From Ornithinibacillus salinisoli (GTDB taxonomy: Bacteria; Bacillota; Bacilli; Bacillales; Amphibacillaceae), in NCBI RefSeq assembly GCF_042682545.1, contig NZ_JBHUHQ010000015.1: a stretch of DNA of 64,000 bases. One strand, 5' to 3'. This document shows positions 42,774 to 50,621 of this stretch, piece by piece (within the stretch, counting starts at the first letter, position 1; the number at the start of each line of letters is the position of its first letter). The translations under genes were made by a program, and so were the position numbers. The notes below the pieces were generated by a model that worked only from the letters and a program-made list of their open reading frames with translations, did not search any database and was not told where the DNA came from.

Positions 42774-43622
42774 ATGCACACGATGTGGAAAGGAACAATT
42801 AGTTTTGGCCTCGTAAATATACCGGTGAAGCTTCATGCTGCTACAGAAAATAAGGATGTATCCTTAAGGCAGTTACATAAAGAATGCCAATCACCGATTA
42901 AATATGAAAAAGTCTGTCCCGTTTGTGATCGAGAAATTGAAAAAGATGAGATTGTTAAAGCCTATGAATATGCAAAAAATAAATTTGTTGTTTTGGATGA
43001 TGAGGATTTAGAAGCATTGAAAAAAGAGCAGGAAGATCGATCGGTCGAAATTATGGACTTCGTAAAATTAGAAGAAATTGACCCGATCTATTTTGAAAAA
43101 AGCTATTACTTATCTCCAAATGAAGGGGGAGGGAAAGCGTATGGATTGCTTCGGGCAGCATTAAAAGATACTGGAAAAATCGGCGTTGCTAAAATGATAA
43201 TTCGCTCCAAAGAGCAATTGGCGATTATTCGTATTTATAATAACACGCTAGTTGTCGAAACCATCCATTATCCAGACGAAGTTCGTAATGTTCAAGATGT
43301 CCCCAACGTACCTGAAGAAACGGAAATTGCTAACAAAGAGTTGGATACTGCAAAAATGTTAATTGAGCAACTTACAACAGAATTCGAGCCTGAAAAATAT
43401 AAAGATGAATACCGGACAGCTTTACTTGATTTAATTGAAGAAAAGAAAGAAAAAGATCAAACAACTACCGCAAAAGAAAAACCAAAACCAGATAATGTGA
43501 CCGACTTAATGGGTGCTCTCCAAGCCTCATTAGATAGGGCCAAAAAAGATAAGCCAAAACCAAGTCAACCAAAGAAAAAAACAACGAAGACCACCGCGAA
43601 AAAGAAAAAAGCAGCTCAATAA
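42774..43622 (+). CDS. ku: Non-homologous end-joining protein Ku
   Basis: DNA-end-binding protein of 282 residues forming the ring homodimer that recruits LigD. The N-terminus MWKGTISFGLVNIPVKLHAAT and the C-x-x-C pair in KVCPVCDREI are the family signature; YYLSPNEGGGKAYGLL follows in the core. The last 25-30 residues are extremely Lys-rich (KKKTTKTTAKKKK), like the DNA-binding tails known in other bacterial Ku proteins. AAAGGAGG is 8 nt before ATG 42774. With divergent ligD it makes a complete two-gene NHEJ system, which in B. subtilis serves spores. Confidence 0.95.
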   Translation: MHTMWKGTISFGLVNIPVKLHAATENKDVSLRQLHKECQSPIKYEKVCPVCDREIEKDEIVKAYEYAKNKFVVLDDEDLEALKKEQEDRSVEIMDFVKLEEIDPIYFEKSYYLSPNEGGGKAYGLLRAALKDTGKIGVAKMIIRSKEQLAIIRIYNNTLVVETIHYPDEVRNVQDVPNVPEETEIANKELDTAKMLIEQLTTEFEPEKYKDEYRTALLDLIEEKKEKDQTTTAKEKPKPDNVTDLMGALQASLDRAKKDKPKPSQPKKKTTKTTAKKKKAAQ

Positions 43623-43628
43623 AATGAG

Positions 43629-43661
43629 AAGTCCTGATAAGATAAAACCTTATCAGGACTT
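43629..43661. terminator. Bidirectional terminator between ku and the anti-sigma gene
   Basis: AAGTCCTGATAAG and CTTATCAGGACTT, a perfect 13-bp stem around a short AT-rich loop. Confidence 0.85.
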
Positions 43662-43662
43662 A

Positions 43663-44565
43663 TTAGTTTTTGAAAGACTGTGTTTCTTCTCCATCAATCA
43701 TTAAATTCCAAATTCCATCTTCTGGAAAGGTTAACTTTCCGTGAAAATGATAGTTAGGTCTATTTGTATTTGCATCATAATTCATTACCGTTTGTACAAA
43801 GGTGGATTGATCCACTATTTTTCCTTTTTCATCAATTAAAGAAACGTCAATTTCCTCTTTATCTTTCCAGGAACTTTCAATACCAATTTCTGTTTCTTCA
43901 CCGACCGTTAGTTCCTTTGGTGAATCCAATAATGTATAGTGCTCTGTCTTTGGAAATGGAGGTAGAACATCAAGTGTAAATTCACCATGTAATTTTTCAT
44001 CGACATAGAAAGAGAGTTGCCATATACCTTCCGATGGAAATGGTGAGAAATTTGTTAATGTATTAGCATCTTCACTATATAGTGAAGAAGAAAGACTACC
44101 TTCTGCTAAGGTAATTTCTTCACCGAAATGATTTATTGCCATGACTTGATAAGGTTTATTTACAAGTTCAGAGGGTTTGCCCCAATAATAAATAAGTAGC
44201 TTTGCTACTCTACGTTTATCTTCTGCAACAAACGGAGTCAAACCCAACAGCCCTACTTTTCCTTCTAAACCAATAACTTCATACTGGGTATCAGATAATG
44301 GAAAAACCTTTCCAGCAGGGGCAGTTAACTCAATAAAGGAATCGGACTGATTGTTGTTAATTATATCGCTTAATTGTGGAACAACCAATATGGCAAACAA
44401 AATAATGGAAAAAATGATACCTAGGAGTGGTTTAATTAATATTTTTTTCTTATTCTTCTGTTGTGCTTCCTTTAAACGAAATAGTATGCGTTTTTTTTGC
44501 TCTTTATTTAAGGAATGCTTAGGGAGGTTTTTAAACTGTTCCTGTAAATGGTGATTATCGTCCAT
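43663..44565 (-). CDS. Putative membrane anti-sigma factor
   Basis: Single-pass membrane protein of 300 residues. Residues 1-40 are charged and cytoplasmic, one helix spans about 42-63, and the remaining 235 residues form an extracytoplasmic, beta-rich domain with repeated PSEGIWQLSFYVDE- and PEDGIWNLMIDGEE-like segments that look like tandem Ig-type sandwiches. It starts inside the end of the ECF sigma gene (11-nt overlap), the usual place for the cognate anti-sigma factor. It has no zinc HxxxCxxC motif. I infer that it holds the sigma factor at the membrane until an envelope signal arrives; the sequence itself shows only topology and linkage. Confidence 0.65.
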   Translation of the reverse strand: MDDNHHLQEQFKNLPKHSLNKEQKKRILFRLKEAQQKNKKKILIKPLLGIIFSIILFAILVVPQLSDIINNNQSDSFIELTAPAGKVFPLSDTQYEVIGLEGKVGLLGLTPFVAEDKRRVAKLLIYYWGKPSELVNKPYQVMAINHFGEEITLAEGSLSSSLYSEDANTLTNFSPFPSEGIWQLSFYVDEKLHGEFTLDVLPPFPKTEHYTLLDSPKELTVGEETEIGIESSWKDKEEIDVSLIDEKGKIVDQSTFVQTVMNYDANTNRPNYHFHGKLTFPEDGIWNLMIDGEETQSFKN

Positions 44566-45064
44566 ATATAAATCCCTCCTCTTCTAAAATTTCACGGACT
44601 TTTTTTAAAGATCGATGATACATTACGTTTACTTTATTCTTACTACAATGAAGAATCGTACTAGTTTCTTCTGATGAAAGTTCCAATATTCCTCTTAAAA
44701 TGATAACTTCTTTATATTTTGGAGCTAATTGATGGATCGCCTTGTTTAAATGAATATGATCAAAATTTTTAACCATTCCTTGTTCAATATCACCCGAAAA
44801 AGGTTGGTCTGTAACTAAGACATTAATAATTCTTTCCCACACTTTTTTTCTCCGGTAAAGATCAATAACTCGGTTTCGAGCAATAGAGATCAGCCATGTT
44901 TTAGGATGTGACGCGCCATTGAATTTAGATAATTTTTGTAAAGCAATGAGAAATGTATCTTGTACAAGATCTTCCACTTCTTGGGAGCCTGTATAGTAAA
45001 CAAGGAAACTTGTAATATCTCTTTCATACTGTTGAAACCATTCCTCAATAGAATATTCGTCCAT
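44555..45064 (-). CDS. ECF-type RNA polymerase sigma factor
   Basis: Protein of 169 residues with sigma region 2 (FLVYYTGSQEVEDLVQDTFLIAL, about 20-42, then KTWLISIARNRVIDLYRRKK) and region 4 (LAPKYKEVIILRGILELSSEETSTIL, about 113-138, ending in the helix-turn-helix HCSKNKVNVMYHRSLKKVRE). It lacks region 3, as expected for ECF sigmas. I cannot assign it to a named group. AAGGGGGGGAGGG precedes ATG 45064. The downstream overlapping gene is its likely anti-sigma factor. A TGTAAT-16-CGTC element upstream suggests that it transcribes its own operon. The divergent acyltransferase gene may be a target. Confidence 0.88.
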   Translation of the reverse strand: MDEYSIEEWFQQYERDITSFLVYYTGSQEVEDLVQDTFLIALQKLSKFNGASHPKTWLISIARNRVIDLYRRKKVWERIINVLVTDQPFSGDIEQGMVKNFDHIHLNKAIHQLAPKYKEVIILRGILELSSEETSTILHCSKNKVNVMYHRSLKKVREILEEEGFIYGR

Positions 45065-45088
45065 GCCCTCCCCCCTTCCTAATTATTT

Positions 45089-45114
45089 GACGATTGAATT
45101 CAATAATAATTACA
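45089..45114 (-). promoter_or_regulatory. Candidate ECF-dependent promoter of the sigma gene
   Basis: On the minus strand TGTAAT (45114-45109), 16 nt, CGTC (45092-45089), about 25 nt before the start codon. ECF promoters in Bacilli combine a TGNAAC-like -35 with a CGTC/CGTA -10 at 16-17 nt. Confidence 0.4.
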
Positions 45115-45267
45115 AATTATTATCTAAATTACAATTAAATATCAATTTTTCACCACACTTACAATCCATTTACAAGCCCTTTAAAATGCTCCAAATTGCG
45201 ATTATAGCTGTTAAAATACGGGTACTACTCATTACCGGAAGGATTTCATATAAAAAGGGTGAACATC

Positions 45268-46269
45268 ATGAAGAGAAGTCCATATTTTGATAATGCAAAA
45301 TTATTTTTGATTTTTTTAGTTGTTTTTGGTCACGTTATTCAACCGTTTACCGTCGAATCGACAGGCGTAAATACACTTTACATGTGGATATATACGTTCC
45401 ATATGCCTGCCTTTATATTTTTAGCGGGATTTTTTGCTAAGGGATCAGGTAATATGGATTACCTGATAAAGCTAGCAAGAAAATTATTATTACCATATCT
45501 CATTTTTCAGTTAATCTATTCTTTTTATTATTTTTATATTGGTAAATCAGGCTGGTTAACTGATCTATTTCATCCACATTGGTCATTATGGTTTTTATTT
45601 AGTTTATTTTGCTGGCATATTTTACTTCATTGGTTTAAGAAAATCCCTGCCATATATAGTGTTACACTAGCTGTTACAATCGGTTTGGTTGTTGGTTACT
45701 TTTCTGAAATAGGTCATTCATTCAGCTTATCTCGGACCTTTGTCTTTTTCCCTTTTTTCCTGCTTGGATATCTTGTTACACAAGATCACATGATGTGGTT
45801 GAAGCGAAGGAGTATTAGAATAGCATCAATTGTCGTTATGTCGGTTGTATTACTGGCAATCTATTATGCACCAGAATTTAACTCTGGATGGCTGCTTGCC
45901 TCAAAGTCATATGGTGATTTAGGGATGCCAGAATATGGTGGATTGGCACGATTACTTGTATATATTACATCTGCAATTATGGCAGTAAGTGTATTGACGT
46001 GGATACCAACGCGACAATTTAAACTTACCGCATTAGGTACAAGAACGTTGTACGTTTATTTATTGCACGGAATATTCATTCAATATTTCCGTCAGGGCGA
46101 GATGTTTTATGTCGAAGGAGTGATTGATTTATTTGGGCTTGCAGTTATATCAGCAGTCATTGTACTTGTTTTATCAAGTCGCCCGATACAAGGAATCAGT
46201 CAGCCGTTTATTGAAGGAAAAGCAACTATTCTGAAAAAATATGTAATCAGTAATAACGAAAGAATTTAA
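45268..46269 (+). CDS. Acyltransferase-3 family membrane protein
   Basis: Integral membrane O-acyltransferase of 333 residues with about ten helices. The family start is clear: PYFDNAKLFLIFLVVFGHVIQPF (about 5-27) with the catalytic-type His22, then MWIYTFHMPAFIFLAGFF. Relatives modify sugars, peptidoglycan or cell-wall polymers with acyl groups; YkrP of B. subtilis looks similar. AAAGGGTGA lies just before ATG 45268; a GTG three codons upstream is also possible. It is divergent from the ECF sigma operon, a common arrangement for an envelope-stress target. Confidence 0.82.
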   Translation: MKRSPYFDNAKLFLIFLVVFGHVIQPFTVESTGVNTLYMWIYTFHMPAFIFLAGFFAKGSGNMDYLIKLARKLLLPYLIFQLIYSFYYFYIGKSGWLTDLFHPHWSLWFLFSLFCWHILLHWFKKIPAIYSVTLAVTIGLVVGYFSEIGHSFSLSRTFVFFPFFLLGYLVTQDHMMWLKRRSIRIASIVVMSVVLLAIYYAPEFNSGWLLASKSYGDLGMPEYGGLARLLVYITSAIMAVSVLTWIPTRQFKLTALGTRTLYVYLLHGIFIQYFRQGEMFYVEGVIDLFGLAVISAVIVLVLSSRPIQGISQPFIEGKATILKKYVISNNERI

Positions 46270-46356
46270 AAAAAGTTCGTAAAAAATGAAACTAAAATGA
46301 GATTCATTACGTATATTATTATAGTACCCCCCTTAAATATAGAATAGATTCAAGTA

Positions 46357-46389
46357 AACAAACCACCTAAAAAAGGGTGGTTTGTTTTA
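46357..46389 (+). terminator. Terminator after the acyltransferase gene
   Basis: AACAAACCACC pairs with GGTGGTTTGTT around an A-rich loop, followed by TTTAT. Confidence 0.8.
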
Positions 46390-46437
46390 TGTACAACGCA
46401 ATAGTTATTCTTAGTGACATGAGACTGTGAAATGGAT

Positions 46438-46471
46438 AAAAAAGGCATCCTCGTTTGGATACCTTTTTTTA
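46438..46471 (-). terminator. Terminator of the YjiH-family gene
   Basis: AAAAGGCATCC and GGATACCTTTT pair around TCGTTT; A-run and T-run lie on the two sides, so it may work in both directions. Confidence 0.8.
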
Positions 46472-46496
46472 ATAGGAATTCTTACTATTTTAATGA

Positions 46497-47843
46497 TTAA
46501 AACAACATATGTGCAATAAACACAATAATCGGTAATGTTATAAGTGTTCTTAGTAAGAAAATAATTAATAAATCTTTAAATGATACGGGAACTTTGGAAC
46601 CGAGTAATAGTCCACCAACTTCTGACATGTAAATTAACTGTGTAACGGATAATGCTGCAATAATAAAGCGGGTAATCTCTGCCTCGATTGGTGCAGCCAG
46701 TATTGCAGGTAAGAACATGTCAGCAAAACCAATTAAGATTGTTTGCGAGGCTTCTTCAGCAAACGGTACTTGCATGAGTTCTAGTAATGGGATAAAAGGC
46801 ATTCCGAGCCATTGGAATAGAGGCGTATTATCCGCAATCATTAAGGCAATCAATCCGAATGCCATAACAACAGGCGCTACACCCATCCACATGTCTAGAA
46901 CATTTTGTCCACCTTCTTTAAAGAACTTATAGACACTCGTTTCCTTTCGGCTACGTTCAATCGCTTTTTGGTAGCCAAATGTAAATGTATTATGACCAGC
47001 AGGGATTTCTTCCTTTATTCCTGTAGCTTTTTCATTCACATATGAATCTGCTTTTCTAGAAAGTGGTGGAATCCGGGGCATAATTAGAGCTGCAACTAAG
47101 CCAGCCACAAGAACTGTTGCATAAAATGGAAGAAACATATGCTCAAGTTCTACCTCGGAAATAACTACGAGTGTAAATGTAATCGAAACAACGGAAAACG
47201 TAGTACCGATAACAGCTGCTTCTCGTTTTGTATAATAACCTTCTTCGTATTGCTTACTCGTTAATAATACACCAATCGTACCATCACCAATCCATGATGC
47301 TAAAGAATCAATCGATGAGCGACCAGGCAAATTAAATAACGGTCGCATAACCTTTGTCATTAATGTACCAAACATTTCCAATAATCCAAAGTTCATCAGT
47401 AATGGTAAAAATAATCCAGCAAATAAAAATACGGCAAAAAGTACATGTAGTAAATCACCGAGTAGTAACTGACCTGTTGCTTCCCCATGTACAGCCTCTG
47501 GCCCAATTTGGAAAAAAACCATTACTGCAAAGATAGCAGCTACAACTCTAGTGATCGTCCAAAACGCACTCGTATAAAATAAGCTCTGAAAAAATGGGGT
47601 TCGTTCGAAAAGTGTTGGTCTTAGTTTAGCTAGTAACGTTAATATCGCTGTAATAGATATGATAATTAACATAATGAGTGATAATTGATTTTCTAATATA
47701 CCTTCTACCCAATTCGCTAATAGTGCAATTGGAATCGTATAACCATCATCTGTATTTACTGGGGTAATAAATAATAGAATACCGACTAAAGATGGGAGAA
47801 TAAACTTAATATGTTCTCCAAATGAATAATTATTTCTTTGCAT
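46497..47843 (-). CDS. YjiH-family nucleoside-recognition (Gate) membrane protein
   Basis: Integral membrane protein of 448 residues with about ten helices. It carries a Gate/nucleoside-recognition-like domain: PLFNLPGRSSIDSLASWIGDGTIGVLLTSKQYEEGYYTKREAAVIGTTF sits mid-protein (about 167-215), and a second conserved region FADMFLPAILAAPIEAEITRF is near the C-terminus. YjiH proteins resemble pieces of spore-maturation SpmA/B and nucleoside transporters; the substrate is unknown. AAAGGAGGAG precedes ATG 47843. Single gene. Confidence 0.8.
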   Translation of the reverse strand: MQRNNYSFGEHIKFILPSLVGILLFITPVNTDDGYTIPIALLANWVEGILENQLSLIMLIIISITAILTLLAKLRPTLFERTPFFQSLFYTSAFWTITRVVAAIFAVMVFFQIGPEAVHGEATGQLLLGDLLHVLFAVFLFAGLFLPLLMNFGLLEMFGTLMTKVMRPLFNLPGRSSIDSLASWIGDGTIGVLLTSKQYEEGYYTKREAAVIGTTFSVVSITFTLVVISEVELEHMFLPFYATVLVAGLVAALIMPRIPPLSRKADSYVNEKATGIKEEIPAGHNTFTFGYQKAIERSRKETSVYKFFKEGGQNVLDMWMGVAPVVMAFGLIALMIADNTPLFQWLGMPFIPLLELMQVPFAEEASQTILIGFADMFLPAILAAPIEAEITRFIIAALSVTQLIYMSEVGGLLLGSKVPVSFKDLLIIFLLRTLITLPIIVFIAHMLF

Positions 47844-48123
47844 GTGACTCCTCCTTTGAAGTTACTTAGTAACGGAACTATGTAATTCATTCACATTACG
47901 TTAAAAATATGTATAAAGTGGTATGTTCATTTCATCTAACTATAAAATTATAAATCATGTATATATATGTGTCAAAATCAATAAATATGTACACGCTATG
48001 CCTTGACTATCTCATTCTATATATATTTTACCTTAAAATAACCCAAAATCAACGTGGAAATTACGATAAATTATAAAATTTGATAAATTAATCAGTTATT
48101 TTCAAATATTTTAAGTTATTGTA
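47844..48123. other. AT-rich gene-free gap
   Basis: Very AT-rich sequence between the divergent YjiH-family gene and the small 44-residue gene. Several TATATA runs but no convincing small ORF, hairpin or repeat. Confidence 0.4.
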
Positions 48124-48162
48124 TTGATTACATTGGAAAATGAATGTACAATATAACGTACA
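48124..48162 (+). promoter_or_regulatory. Strong promoter with operator-like repeat
   Basis: TTGATT (48124-48129), 17 nt, TACAAT (48147-48152). The inverted repeat TGTAC (48145-48149) / GTACA (48158-48162) overlaps the -10 and the start region, as a repressor site would. Confidence 0.6.
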
Positions 48163-48200
48163 GAGTAGATTTACATTGTAGTAGAGGAGGACTATAGCGT

Positions 48201-48335
48201 ATGAACTTTTTGCAATTATGCACGGATACAGAGAGAAAATTGGGGCGAAAGCTTAAACAGAAAGAAGTTGAATTTTTGCAATGGGTTTTTAAGCGCTATG
48301 TGGAGGAAAAAAGAAATAACAAATGTATAAGCTGA
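48201..48335 (+). CDS. Small 44-residue basic protein
   Basis: A 45-codon gene behind GAGGAGG (10-nt spacing) and a near-consensus promoter 50 nt upstream. The product is soluble and highly charged: MNFLQLCTDTERKLGRKLKQ, then a segment KEVEFLQWVFKRYVEEKR that forms an amphipathic helix with aromatic residues. It looks like small uncharacterised Bacillaceae proteins, but I cannot name a family. Two hairpins with T-runs follow within 180 nt. The good expression signals are the main support. Confidence 0.6.
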   Translation: MNFLQLCTDTERKLGRKLKQKEVEFLQWVFKRYVEEKRNNKCIS

Positions 48336-48371
48336 TGTAGTTACAAAACAAGAAAAATAAGAATGGATTGT

Positions 48372-48400
48372 AATCACATGCAGGACCGTGATTCTTTTGT
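48372..48400 (+). terminator. Probable terminator after the 44-residue gene
   Basis: AATCAC and GTGATT pair, followed by CTTTTGTT. Confidence 0.5.
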
Positions 48401-48479
48401 TATGTTCTTTAATGTTACCAAAGAGGTAGTAAAGCTATTCCTCGCTTAAAATCTTACTCATGGGATACGAGAAAATCTT

Positions 48480-48514
48480 AAAGCCTTGGCAACATGCCAA
48501 TCAAGGCTTTTTTA
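48480..48514 (+). terminator. Terminator before ywdI
   Basis: AAGCCTT/AAGGCTT with GGCA/TGCC inside, then TTTTTT. It is a second stop after the 44-residue gene and may isolate ywdI from upstream transcription. Confidence 0.8.
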
Positions 48515-48601
48515 GTGTTTAATAAAATCGAAATACATTTCTTCCTCATAAAAAAATGATATACTTAAGCAAGTTCTATTTATAAAGAAGGAGTTGTCAT
48601 C

Positions 48602-48886
48602 ATGGCTATAGCTAATGAAACAATTATCCAAAAAATGATACAGGAATTACAACAAGCAAAACAACAACAAAGCCAGACAGAGATAGTCAAGCATATGGAA
48701 CATGTGCGTTTACTCTGTGATTTATTTTTAGCAGAGAGCGATTCTTCATCAGAAGTTAGTAAAGAAGAGATTAGTCCTGAAGAAATGAAAGCAATGCTTG
48801 GTGAAACGAGAAAGCAACAGTCTTTTCAAAAAACATCTCGTTTAGAGGAAAATGATGCAAATGGAAAATCCATTTTTGATTTTTAA
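48602..48886 (+). CDS. ywdI: YwdI-family protein
   Basis: Soluble protein of 94 residues, N-terminal half helical (IIQKMIQELQQAKQQQSQTEIVKHMEHVRLLCDLFL), C-terminal half low-complexity and acidic, ending KSIFDF. It resembles YwdI of B. subtilis in length, helical start and Ile-Phe-Asp-Phe-type end, and it occupies the same position before ywdK and gerQ. Function unknown. AAGGAGTTG lies 7 nt before ATG 48602. It is 15 nt upstream of the DUF423 gene and probably co-transcribed. Confidence 0.75.
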   Translation: MAIANETIIQKMIQELQQAKQQQSQTEIVKHMEHVRLLCDLFLAESDSSSEVSKEEISPEEMKAMLGETRKQQSFQKTSRLEENDANGKSIFDF

Positions 48887-48901
48887 TAAGGGGAGATACA
48901 C

Positions 48902-49270
48902 ATGAAATTATTTCTAGTGCTTGGAGCTATTAACGGGTTTTTGGCAGTTGCTTTGGGCGCATTTGGTGCACATGGTTTAGAAGGCAAACTTTCGGAAAAA
49001 GCTTTAAAAACATGGGAAAAAGCGGTAAACTATCAAATGTTCCACACGATGGCCTTGTTTGTAGTAGGTTTACTAATTGCAAGAATAGAGAGTGTCGGTA
49101 TGATGTGGGCAGGGTGGCTATTCTTCCTTGGCATTTTACTGTTCTCAGGTAGTTTATATATATATTCCGTTTCAGGTCTAAAAACATTTGCCATGATTAC
49201 GCCATTAGGTGGTGTCGCATTTTTAATCGGATGGATACTACTGGGCTATGTTGTTATCAAATTTCTATAG
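48902..49270 (+). CDS. ywdK: DUF423 family membrane protein (YwdK)
   Basis: Integral membrane protein of 122 residues with four helices. The DUF423 start is typical: GAINGFLAVALGAFGAHGLEGKLSEKALKTWEKAVNYQMFHTMALF, with the conserved GAFGAHGL and YQMFH motifs, and TPLGGVAFLIGW near the end. Function is unknown in all organisms. AAGGGGAG precedes ATG 48902. Its end overlaps the convergent small gene by 6 nt. Confidence 0.88.
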   Translation: MKLFLVLGAINGFLAVALGAFGAHGLEGKLSEKALKTWEKAVNYQMFHTMALFVVGLLIARIESVGMMWAGWLFFLGILLFSGSLYIYSVSGLKTFAMITPLGGVAFLIGWILLGYVVIKFL

Positions 49271-49516
49271 AGCAATTAAACAAAATGTAGCTAGTAAAAA
49301 AATTACTAATGCACGGACAAATTGTTTACTGGCGTGTACTTGGTTAAATGTATGCAAGGCAATTAGACCGTCACATAATAAACTAACAGCTATTAAATAA
49401 AAGCTTAATATGATTAAAATTAATAAACCTTGAATGATGGCTATTAATCCTAAAATAATAGCCAGTCCGATAGAAGCCAATTCGCCAATAATGAATTTTT
49501 CATAAGGATGTCGCAT
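49265..49516 (-). CDS. Unknown small membrane protein
   Basis: Protein of 83 residues with two or three hydrophobic segments (about 10-30, 32-52 and 66-83), convergent with ywdK and overlapping its last 6 nt. The upstream site is weak (AAGTGGGGC, 7 nt before ATG 49516). I do not recognise it. The predominantly Leu/Ile helices and the tight convergent packing favour a real gene, but a shadow reading cannot be excluded. Confidence 0.5.
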   Translation of the reverse strand: MRHPYEKFIIGELASIGLAIILGLIAIIQGLLILIILSFYLIAVSLLCDGLIALHTFNQVHASKQFVRALVIFLLATFCLIAL

Positions 49517-49545
49517 AAAATCGCCCCACTTAATAGTGAATAAAT

Positions 49546-49577
49546 GAGGATGGTACAGAAGTGTACCATCCTCTTAT
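49546..49577. terminator. Terminator of gerQ
   Basis: GAGGATGGTAC and GTACCATCCTC form an 11-bp perfect stem; on the minus strand it is followed by ATTTATT. It lies between gerQ and the upstream start of the small membrane gene. Confidence 0.7.
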
Positions 49578-49589
49578 TTACATTTCAAT

Positions 49590-50093
49590 TTATCTAGGTT
49601 GGTAGTTTGAAAATTGATTTCCCGTAGCACCATATGGATATTCATAATTTAACTCTTCATCAAATGTCACATAATCAAGATAAACCATTAATAATAAGTA
49701 GCGTTTACCTGTTTGGGGATCACTCAGTATAATGTGATCTCTACCAGCTGCTTCTATCACACCTCTAAATTTCTTTGCATTCCATTCTTGATTTTGTTCA
49801 AATGTCATATAAACAGTCGCTTGTTTACCACGATTTAATCGTAAAATATTTTCTATATACGATTGTTGTAACGGCAACATACCAGGTACATCTGGCGCTT
49901 GTTGCTGCTGTTGCTGTTGCAAAGGCTGTTGTGGTTGCTGCTGCGTTGGCTGTTGTTGCTGTGTCTGAGGGTATTGAAATTGACGGTAATTGTATGCTGG
50001 GTAGAATGCTGGAGATGTTTGTGGAAAATAATAGTAAGGATACTGTGAATTGGCGTACGGTTGACTTTGATTTTTTTCTTGGCTTTCACTCAT
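49590..50093 (-). CDS. gerQ: Spore coat protein GerQ
   Basis: Spore coat protein of 167 residues needed in B. subtilis for localising the cortex-lytic enzyme CwlJ, and cross-linked in the coat by transglutaminase. The N-terminal half is Tyr/Pro/Gln-rich with a poly-Gln run (about 45-65). The C-terminal half carries the GerQ domain: PLQQSYIENILRLNRGKQATVYMTFE and AAGRDHIILSDPQTGKRYLL. The poly-Gln tract comes from CAA/CAG codon repeats and is probably length-variable. AAGGAGGA precedes ATG 50093. A mother-cell sigma-E promoter is expected; only a partial CATACC element is visible upstream. Confidence 0.9.
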   Translation of the reverse strand: MSESQEKNQSQPYANSQYPYYYFPQTSPAFYPAYNYRQFQYPQTQQQQPTQQQPQQPLQQQQQQQAPDVPGMLPLQQSYIENILRLNRGKQATVYMTFEQNQEWNAKKFRGVIEAAGRDHIILSDPQTGKRYLLLMVYLDYVTFDEELNYEYPYGATGNQFSNYQPR

Positions 50094-50579
50094 ATATAAA
50101 TCCTCCTTATAATTATTGCATCATAGGTATGGTTCACAGGCTACTGTATAAATTATCAGTTACCTGAAGAACGACTTAAAATACACCTGGGCAATCAGCG
50201 GAAGTAGGTGAAAAAACAACGTAATTTATATTTTCCAGAACTCCACTGGATAAACCCATTATGTCAGGCAATTTCCGTTTTGCCTGAAAAAACTACAGTG
50301 AATAGATTGAAGGGTGGTAGCGTTACCCCTTTAAAACTCTACGTACAAGTTGTTATCTCGATATGTGAGCTCCTTGATAAATGTAGCGTTTTTGTGTTGC
50401 CTCAAATCCACCAGAAATTTGTAATACACCGCAATTCTGTATATCTTGATGCAAAGTTTACTCAGGTTATATGTATGCAAACATGGGCGAATAGATGACA
50501 GATTTTTGGGAAAAAGGACAAAGTAGAATGTTTTTTTAGGACAGTACTACATGTTATGTTCTAGAAAGAAAGAATATGA
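50094..50579. other. Gap between gerQ and hemQ
   Basis: About 490 nt without a convincing gene. TCAGGCAA/TTGCCTGA (about 50262-50285) forms a short hairpin without a T-run. A 96-codon frame exists on the plus strand but has poor start signals and protein-unlike composition. Confidence 0.4.
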
Positions 50580-50612
50580 AAAAAGACTCTCTGTTTTAAC
50601 AGAAAGTCTTTG
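50580..50612 (-). terminator. Terminator of hemQ
   Basis: AAAGACT/AGTCTTT with CTGTT/AACAG inside; on the minus strand followed by TTTTTTC. Confidence 0.8.
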
Positions 50613-50621
50613 GGGATGTTC

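Noticed and set aside
45063..45290. 75-codon plus-strand frame before the acyltransferase
   Set aside because: It overlaps the ECF promoter region and the start of the real gene in another frame.
50094..50160. Sigma-E promoter of gerQ
   Set aside because: Only a partial CATACC element and no convincing -35 at 13-15 nt spacing.
50208..50498. 96-codon plus-strand frame between gerQ and hemQ
   Set aside because: GTG start with a poor site, no recognisable domain, odd composition; kept only as a gap note.
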